Source: CAYUYM01 sp964449305 (GTDB lineage: Bacteria > Bacteroidota > Ignavibacteria > SZUA-365 > CAYQST01). From it: 5,610 bases of DNA. The position numbers and the translations under genes were made by a program. Where the stretch lies: NCBI GenBank assembly GCA_964449305.1, contig CAYUYM010000211.1, forward strand, positions 1 to 5,610, written 5' to 3'. Below the pieces are notes generated by a model, which saw only the letters and a program-made list of their open reading frames with translations, ran no database searches and was not told the origin of the DNA. Below are positions 1-5,610 of the stretch, one piece after another (within the stretch, counting starts at the first letter, position 1; every line of letters begins with the position of its first letter).

Positions 1-240
1 GGTGTCACCGCTGTCGAAGGTGTTGTTCGGCTCGTAGCGGTCGTAGCCCGACTGGGTGACCGCGACCGACTTGACGGCTGATCCGGCGGTGAACGTCACC
101 TTGGCGGTGCGGGCAACCAGGGAGTCGTGGCTGGCGGCGGCCAGGGTGACCTTGGCGTCGCCGGTGCCCGACGCCGGGTCGAGGGTCAGCCAGGGCTGGC
201 TGGAGACGGCGGTCCAGTCGCCGTTGGAGGTCACGGCCAC
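1..240 (-). CDS. Partial secreted/surface protein: BACON domain plus start of a PPC-like segment
   Basis: Read on the minus strand from 240 down to 1, an uninterrupted frame gives 80 residues. It begins VAVTSNGDWTAVSSQPWLTL, passes through DPASGTGDAKV and RTAKVTFTAG, reaches VAVTQSG, and ends YDRYEPNNTFDSGDT. The pattern SNGDW...WLT...P.SG.G...V...A...RTA.VT.TAG...V.VTQ is the signature of BACON domains, immunoglobulin-like beta-sandwich modules of secreted or surface-anchored proteins, some of which bind glycans or mucin. The YEPNNTF motif that follows matches the usual opening of PPC (bacterial pre-peptidase C-terminal) domains, so a second beta-domain probably starts where the window ends. 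There is no start codon or signal peptide: the protein breaks off at the junction near 235-240 and runs off the window edge with no stop. Only 4 of its 80 codons end in A or T, against 11 of 75 in the adjoining fabF piece, which hints at a different origin. The full protein's function cannot be given. Confidence 0.8.
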   Translation of the reverse strand, partial: MAVTSNGDWTAVSSQPWLTLDPASGTGDAKVTLAAASHDSLVARTAKVTFTAGSAVKSVAVTQSGYDRYEPNNTFDSGDT

Positions 241-249
241 CTCCTGGGT
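229..249. other. Abrupt junction between two unrelated coding sequences
   Basis: To the left the minus strand reads as a good BACON domain; to the right the plus strand reads as the end of FabF. Beyond each boundary the family pattern is lost at once. The BACON frame continues above 240 as EQTGRACHLR, which is not BACON-like. The FabF frame continues below 235 as GPVAVGGH, where the family has STKSMT before GHLLG. Both readings accept the six bases GGCCAC at 235-240, so the exact join is ambiguous by about that much. This is what one expects of microhomology-mediated rearrangement, or of a mis-joined assembly or chimeric amplification product. The sequence alone cannot separate these. Confidence 0.75.
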
Positions 250-462
250 GCCGCGGGCGCAGTGGAGTCGATCGCCACGATCAAGATGATCATGGAGGAC
301 AGGATCCATCCCACCATCAACCAGGTGACACCGGATCCTGAGTGCGATCTCGACTACGTGCCGAACACCGCCATCGACCACACCGTCAACGCCGCCATCA
401 CGAACACCTTCGGTTTCGGCGGCCACAATACGTCACTGTTGTTCAAGAAATTCAAGGGGTAA
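235..462 (+). CDS. fabF: 3-oxoacyl-ACP synthase II (KAS II), C-terminal fragment only
   Basis: These 75 codons plus stop match the C-terminus of FabF, the cytoplasmic condensing enzyme that extends acyl-ACP with malonyl-ACP in fatty-acid synthesis. Recognisable pieces in order are GHLLGAAGAVESIATIKM, where the His at position 2 corresponds to the second catalytic His of KAS enzymes (H340 in E. coli); IHPTIN; PDPECDLDYVPN; and TNTFGFGGHNTSLLFKKFKG, holding the FGFGG loop beside the active site. The fragment length equals what remains after this His in the roughly 413-residue E. coli enzyme. About 340 N-terminal residues, including the nucleophilic Cys and the first catalytic His, are missing because the sequence switches to an unrelated BACON frame at about 235. 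As it stands it cannot be active. The closeness to rnc, 15 bp downstream, shows that this end is in its native setting. Either the true gene continues in DNA lost from this contig, or the copy is a real truncation. Confidence 0.9.
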   Translation, partial: GHLLGAAGAVESIATIKMIMEDRIHPTINQVTPDPECDLDYVPNTAIDHTVNAAITNTFGFGGHNTSLLFKKFKG

Positions 463-477
463 GGCTCCACATTTCGT

Positions 478-1299
478 ATGTTTCGCCTTCTCAAGACCCT
501 CCTCCATCTTTCCGTTCCCAAGAAGTCTTCGCGATCAGCTCCTCCCACGGCGCCTCCGCGCCAGGAGGAGCGCATCGCATTGTCCGCATTCGCCACGTTC
601 GATGCGGAGGAGTTCTTTCAGCGGACGGGCTACCGCGCCAGGAACGAGGAGTATTTCCTCCAGGCACTGGTCCATCGCTCCTATCTCCAGCTTTGCCCTC
701 CGGGGACCTTCCAATCCAATGAGCGGATGGAATTCCTCGGGGATTCGGTGCTGAACCTGGTGGTCGGCGAGCATCTCTATCATCAACATCCGAAGGCCGA
801 GGAGGGTGAGCTGTCCAAGATCCGCTCCCGCCTCGTCAACCGGTCGGCGCTGGCCGCGCTCGCCCGCGTGCTCAAGCTGGAGGACTTCCTCCTCATGAGC
901 CCGAGCGCGCACCAGGCGGTGCTGGACGGGAGCAACTCCATCCTTGTCGATGCGATGGAGGCCTTCATCGCGGCCATCTATCTCGACGGCGGCTATGCCG
1001 CGGCACGCCTGTTCATCGCCGACAAGCTCCTCAAGGAGTTTGAGGGGACCATCGGGCGCCTGGACGAGAACTACAAGAGCCGTCTGTTGGAATTCGCGCA
1101 GGCGCGGCGCCTCGGCATTCCGCGCTATGTGGTGGTGGACGAATCCGGCCCCGACCACAGCCCCGTGTTCACCGTGGAAGTGCAGGTGAACGGCGTGCCC
1201 GTTGGGGCGGGCAAGGGCGGATCGAAGAAGCTTGCCGAACAGAACTCCGCCCGCTCGGCGCTGGAGCACCTGCAATCCACCACACCACCCCAGGCCTGA
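478..1299 (+). CDS. rnc: Ribonuclease III
   Basis: This gene encodes 273 residues of RNase III, the cytoplasmic double-strand-specific endoribonuclease that processes rRNA precursors and structured mRNAs with Mg2+. The catalytic domain spans about 42-185. It contains the family signature NERMEFLGDSVL (81-92) with metal-binding Glu85 and Asp89, then EGELSKIRSRLVNR (109-122), and SILVDAMEAFIAAIYLDGG (154-172) with Asp158 and Glu161. The spacing from Glu85 to Asp158 is 73 residues, the same as E41 to D114 in E. coli. A double-stranded-RNA-binding domain follows at about 198-266, ending in the conserved GKGGSKKLAEQNSARSAL (245-262). The N-terminus has about 40 extra residues, basic and proline-rich, ahead of the usual start; this extension is what lengthens it beyond the usual ~225. 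I take the ATG at 478 because it lies 15 bp after the fabF stop with a purine-rich AAGGGGTAAGG stretch upstream; a later start is possible. It was probably co-transcribed with fabF. The protein looks intact. Confidence 0.95.
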   Translation: MFRLLKTLLHLSVPKKSSRSAPPTAPPRQEERIALSAFATFDAEEFFQRTGYRARNEEYFLQALVHRSYLQLCPPGTFQSNERMEFLGDSVLNLVVGEHLYHQHPKAEEGELSKIRSRLVNRSALAALARVLKLEDFLLMSPSAHQAVLDGSNSILVDAMEAFIAAIYLDGGYAAARLFIADKLLKEFEGTIGRLDENYKSRLLEFAQARRLGIPRYVVVDESGPDHSPVFTVEVQVNGVPVGAGKGGSKKLAEQNSARSALEHLQSTTPPQA

Positions 1300-1354
1300 C
1301 GACCCGGCCATTGTCCCTATCTGTCATCCATCTTCAACCATAGTTGAGCACCTC

Positions 1355-4222
<2,868 letters not shown>

Positions 4223-4228
<6 letters not shown>

Positions 4229-4283
4229 AGGCTCATGGCTGAAGGCTGAAAGCTGGGAATGCTGAATGGAGAATGGTGAATGG
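4223..4283. repeat. Two adjoining period-7 tandem arrays at the end of gcvP
   Basis: From 4223 the sequence reads in steps of seven: GGCTGAA, GGCTCAT, GGCTGAA, GGCTGAA, AGCTGGG (4223-4257). From 4256 a second series follows: GGAATGC, TGAATGG, AGAATGG, TGAATGG (4256-4283). The first unit contains the last Gly codon and the TGA stop of gcvP, so the array starts inside the gene. Heptameric intergenic repeats of this kind are known from several bacterial groups, such as the short tandemly repeated repetitive sequences of cyanobacteria. Whether this set recurs elsewhere in the genome cannot be told from here. Confidence 0.8.
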
Positions 4284-4308
4284 TTCAGAGGAGCCATTCA
4301 CCATTTTT
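4270..4308 (+). terminator. Terminator-like hairpin after gcvP, built from the heptamer repeat
   Basis: A perfect 12-bp inverted repeat pairs AATGGTGAATGG (4272-4283) with CCATTCACCATT (4294-4305) across a 10-base loop. It is followed by an uninterrupted T run (4304-4308) and then CTTT. Position and T tract fit a Rho-independent terminator for gcvP, 44 bp after its stop codon. The stem is only half G+C, weaker than a classic terminator. Its left arm is made of units of the upstream heptamer array. Confidence 0.65.
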
Positions 4309-4315
4309 CTTTCCC

Positions 4316-4343
4316 GATGTGCGTCTGTCCGCCGGTGGAGGAG
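4316..4343 (+). repeat. Exact 28-bp copy of the 3' end of gcvP
   Basis: These 28 bases are identical to 4189-4216 in gcvP, the stretch coding for the conserved C-terminal MCVCPPVEE; the two copies start 127 bp apart. Identity ends sharply at both edges: the gene copy goes on TACAAAGGC and the stop, while the second goes on AATCGGTTGG. The second copy lies just after the terminator-like hairpin and is not part of a gene I can recognise. It looks like a partial duplication of the gene end with the repeat array and hairpin between the copies. Confidence 0.85.
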
Positions 4344-4412
4344 AATCGGTTGGAAGGCGTTGAGCGTTGGCTGAAGGAAGCGGGGTGGCTGGCCCCACGT
4401 GAAACACAACGT

Positions 4413-4438
4413 CACGAAGGCAGAACAAGGACACGAAG
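4413..4438. repeat. Degenerate CACGAAGG / ACACGAAG repeat
   Basis: CACGAAGG at 4413-4420 and ACACGAAG at 4431-4438 flank CAGAACAAGG. The set resembles the CACGAAGGACACGAAG-type short repeats seen between genes in many environmental bacteria, here decayed. The resemblance is from memory and two short units are weak evidence. Confidence 0.35.
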
Positions 4439-4536
4439 TGGGGGTGGCTCCCCTGATCCCACGGGGAGAAGGGGAGGGCGGTGGCAGAGGGGCCCCGCAA
4501 TGTCGCGGCGCGCCGCATCCTTACGGGGGCATGCCA

Positions 4537-4572
4537 GCCAGCGGCTGCACCGTCGTCGAGTCGGGCGACCAC
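4537..4572 (+). pseudogene. Fragmentary near-copy of the downstream lipoprotein gene's lipobox region
   Basis: Thirty-six bases here match 4849-4883 in the lipoprotein gene with two substitutions and one inserted G. Both sites lie in open frames that translate alike: PASGCTVVESGDH here against TASGCSVVESATT in the gene. This copy has an ATG six bases upstream (4531) but no hydrophobic signal sequence, and beyond the match the frame (to 4701) does not resemble the lipoprotein convincingly. I read it as a leftover of a partial duplication or of a decayed paralogue, not as a working gene. Confidence 0.55.
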
Positions 4573-4634
4573 GACGCATTGGTCATGGGATTGATGCAAA
4601 GCTCGAAGGGGAGGAAGAGCACAAAGGAGGTTGA

Positions 4635-4664
4635 GGAAGCGGTGGAGGGTGCTCCGCCGCTTCC
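4635..4664. other. Stable GC-rich hairpin in the spacer
   Basis: GGAAGCGGTGGAG (4635-4647) pairs with CTCCGCCGCTTCC (4652-4664) over 13 positions with a single G-U pair and a four-base loop. The stem is stable, but no T tract follows on either strand, so it is not a typical Rho-independent terminator. It lies 95 bp before the lipoprotein start and could be an RNA structure, a Rho-type or transcript-end hairpin, or part of a REP-like element. Confidence 0.6.
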
Positions 4665-4670
4665 GTTCCA

Positions 4671-4700
4671 GACATGTGCTGACATGTTCATCACAACATG
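4671..4700. promoter_or_regulatory. Short repeats upstream of the lipoprotein gene, possible operator
   Basis: GACATGT occurs twice (4671-4677 and 4681-4687), and CATGTT (4683-4688) forms an inverted repeat with AACATG (4695-4700) around a six-base spacer. Their place 59-88 bp before the start codon would suit a regulator site, but no clear -10/-35 pair accompanies them. The units are short enough to be chance. Confidence 0.25.
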
Positions 4701-4749
4701 ATTGCGCATGTGCGATATTGCAGGTGGAACCAATCATCACCAGAACATC

Positions 4750-4755
4750 GGAGGT
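4750..4755 (+). promoter_or_regulatory. Shine-Dalgarno GGAGGT that fixes the lipoprotein start
   Basis: GGAGG at 4750-4754 lies four bases before the ATG at 4759, slightly close but a near-perfect match to the anti-Shine-Dalgarno. It decides for this ATG over the upstream in-frame TTG at 4702 and ATG at 4708, which have no such site and would put extra polar residues before the signal sequence. Confidence 0.75.
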
Positions 4756-4758
4756 GTC

Positions 4759-5223
4759 ATGAAACCCTGCCAGGCTTCCCATACCCCTGCGGAAAGGCTG
4801 CGGCATCGTGCAGTGGTTTGTCTGTGGGTGTTCATCGCTGGTGTGACTGCCAGCGGTTGCTCCGTCGTCGAGTCGGCGACCACCGGCGATGCGCAGATCG
4901 CACATTCCATGGATCTTGCGACGATCCAGGGCGAGATCGAGGTGCAGCTCGTCGGTGGGCGGACGCTTCACCTGAACGAACATGTCCTTGTCGGCGACAC
5001 GCTTCACGCAAAGGGGCAGGAGATCGTGGAGGGTGGGACGATCCGCTATTCCGGGAAGATCCACAGGGACAGGATAACCTGGTACCGCCCATGGGACGAA
5101 TCGGAGGCTGGAACAACGGTGCTGACCATCGTCGCCATCGGAGCAGTGGGGATCCTCGCCTTCGTTGTGTTTGGTGCGCTTGCTGGAGGCATCTTTGACG
5201 GACTGTTGAGCATCTTGGAGTGA
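4759..5223 (+). CDS. Small predicted lipoprotein of unknown function with C-terminal hydrophobic segment
   Basis: This gene encodes 154 residues. An N-terminal export signal has basic residues up to Arg17, a hydrophobic core AVVCLWVFIAGV (18-29) and a lipobox-like TASGC with Cys34 as likely lipidation site. Ala rather than Leu at -3 is not ideal. Residues ~52-110 alternate in beta-strand fashion (IQGEIEVQLVGGRTLHL, GDTLHAKG, TIRYSGKIHRDRITWYR). A strongly hydrophobic stretch, VLTIVAIGAVGILAFVVFGA (121-140), lies near the C-terminus, so the protein may be held at both ends. The plan of signal, short beta-rich region with a GGRTL...GDTL pattern, then a hydrophobic helix resembles small uncharacterised envelope proteins of FCB bacteria. 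I do not recognise the family and assign no function. The start is set by the GGAGGT before 4759. The gene stands alone: a repeat-rich spacer precedes it and a long inverted repeat follows 84 bp after its stop. A fragment of its lipobox region recurs at 4537-4572. Confidence 0.8.
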   Translation: MKPCQASHTPAERLRHRAVVCLWVFIAGVTASGCSVVESATTGDAQIAHSMDLATIQGEIEVQLVGGRTLHLNEHVLVGDTLHAKGQEIVEGGTIRYSGKIHRDRITWYRPWDESEAGTTVLTIVAIGAVGILAFVVFGALAGGIFDGLLSILE

Positions 5224-5248
5224 TGTTTTGGTAAGACACACAGGCACT

Positions 5249-5260
5249 GCTGTGCACAGC
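5249..5260. repeat. 12-bp perfect palindrome
   Basis: GCTGTGCACAGC is its own reverse complement and lies 26 bp after the lipoprotein stop codon. It could be a protein-binding site or part of a weak hairpin at the transcript end; nothing nearby decides this. Confidence 0.4.
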
Positions 5261-5298
5261 CTCCCCAGCATTTTTCGCGATCAGCCCCGGGAGTTTGC

Positions 5299-5307
5299 GG
5301 GGGGGGG
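5299..5307. repeat. Run of nine G
   Basis: A G9 homopolymer directly abuts the left arm of the long inverted repeat. It is outside any supported gene. Such tracts slip in replication and are also prone to sequencing error, so its true length is uncertain. Confidence 0.9.
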
Positions 5308-5357
5308 AGACCTAAAGGTCTTCTAAGTACTCCATAGAAGACCTTTAGGTCTTTCTT
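5308..5357 (+). terminator. 18-bp perfect inverted repeat with nested palindromes, probable terminator
   Basis: AGACCTAAAGGTCTTCTA (5308-5325) pairs perfectly with TAGAAGACCTTTAGGTCT (5335-5352) across a nine-base loop, followed by TTCTT. As the first long hairpin after the lipoprotein gene it is a likely transcript end, though the T tract is short. Each arm is itself an inverted repeat (AGACCT-AA-AGGTCT on the left, AGACCT-TT-AGGTCT on the right), so the DNA could form one long or two small hairpins. That nesting is more than a terminator needs and may mark a repeat family. Confidence 0.6.
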
Positions 5358-5610
5358 AGAAGCGCCCGCCTCTGTTTGCCCTTTGAATTTCAAGATTCCT
5401 TGCGATTGACTGCACCACAATCCATCGCAGAGATTCTCCTGCGGTTCTCAGCATCGATTTTTCCGATGGCCGCATATTGGCGCCGCGGGGGAGTTGGTTG
5501 ACGTCCTGACGGACCTGGTGGAACAGTGATCGACCGCAGCGAGCGCGACTGACATGATTTGGTTGCAACGAACGAGGGTTTCCACTGTCCATCAGCCTCT
5601 GTGATTCTGT
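5358..5610. other. Right-hand tail without a supported gene
   Basis: The composition is visibly less GC-rich than in rnc or gcvP. A minus-strand frame is open from the window edge to a stop at 5356 (78 residues from the ATG at 5592). Its codons lack the G/C-ending bias of the neighbouring genes and it resembles nothing I know; it could still be the end of a convergent gene entering from the right. A short plus-strand frame ends ELVDVLTDLVEQ before TGA at about 5529, coding-like in codon choice but without a start and only ~40 codons after the previous stop. No RNA gene or mobile-element end is evident. Confidence 0.4.

Larger units (their letters stand above)
4344..4758. other. Repeat-rich intergenic region without a supported gene
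   Basis: This 415-bp spacer has open frames on both strands, but none looks like a conserved protein or has a convincing start. Parts I can name are a degenerate pair of CACGAAG-type motifs (4413-4438); a small hairpin CTCCCC/GGGGAG (4448-4453 with 4463-4468); the palindromic GGGGCCCC near 4489-4496; the lipobox-region copy (4537-4572); a strong GC-rich hairpin (4635-4664); and short ACATGT-type repeats (4671-4700) before the lipoprotein gene. The impression is a mosaic of old duplications and structured repeats. I found no tRNA, riboswitch, CRISPR repeat or transposase here. Confidence 0.6.

Noticed and set aside
127..462. A longer plus-strand start for the fabF frame
   Set aside because: The residues before GHLLG do not match FabF and are antisense to the BACON domain. 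The frame is open only by chance across the junction.
535..1311. A 258-codon minus-strand open frame
   Set aside because: Antisense shadow of rnc, which has all its catalytic motifs.
1202..1354. An N-terminal extension of gcvP by 51 codons
   Set aside because: It overlaps rnc in another frame and is not GcvP-like; the family N-terminus starts at 1355.
1300..1354. A promoter or terminator between rnc and gcvP
   Set aside because: TTGTCC at 1313 has no fitting -10 partner, and the TCAAC/GTTGA repeat is only 5 bp. Too weak to call.
4399..4701. A 100-codon plus-strand open frame in the spacer
   Set aside because: It has no signal sequence or family pattern apart from the short lipobox-region match. 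It includes a hairpin and low-complexity Gly/Arg stretches, so I treat it as a remnant.
4285..5271. A 328-codon minus-strand open frame spanning the spacer and the lipoprotein gene
   Set aside because: It overlaps the better supported lipoprotein gene, has no good start context or motifs, and runs through repeat fragments and hairpins.

Overview
The window suggests a GC-rich bacterium, most likely of the Bacteroidota/Chlorobiota (FCB) group. Three things point there: the fabF-rnc gene order, a single-chain glycine dehydrogenase, and intergenic DNA full of period-7 repeats. This placement is inferred from protein style and layout and is only moderately secure. The first ~235 bases look foreign to the rest.

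Layout. Bases 1-240, minus strand, encode part of a secreted or surface protein: a BACON-type domain followed by the start of a PPC-like segment. At about 229-249 this stops abruptly and turns into the last 75 codons of fabF (plus strand, 235-462). The two readings share only the six bases GGCCAC. Fifteen bases after fabF comes an intact rnc (RNase III, 478-1299), then a complete gcvP (glycine decarboxylase P-protein, 1355-4228, 957 codons). The gcvP stop codon lies in the first unit of a heptamer array. A second heptamer array supplies the left arm of a terminator-like hairpin (4272-4305). Just after it lies an exact 28-bp copy of the 3' end of gcvP (4316-4343). Bases 4344-4758 hold no convincing gene, but contain repeat fragments, a strong GC-rich hairpin, and a 36-bp near-copy of the lipobox region of the next gene. 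That gene (4759-5223) encodes a small predicted lipoprotein of unknown function with a C-terminal hydrophobic segment. After it come a G9 tract and an 18-bp perfect inverted repeat whose arms are themselves palindromic (5308-5352). The last ~250 bases are less GC-rich and hold no gene I can support.

How the genes relate. fabF and rnc form a conserved pair (fatty-acid elongation, RNA processing). gcvP is downstream on the same strand, but no gcvT, gcvH or lpd is in the window, so its partners must be elsewhere. The lipoprotein gene is set apart by terminator-like hairpins on both sides and has its own strong ribosome binding site. I see no new multi-gene system. The points most worth following are the fabF/BACON junction, which may be an assembly chimera or a real rearrangement, and the copying of gene ends into the repeat-rich spacer after gcvP.
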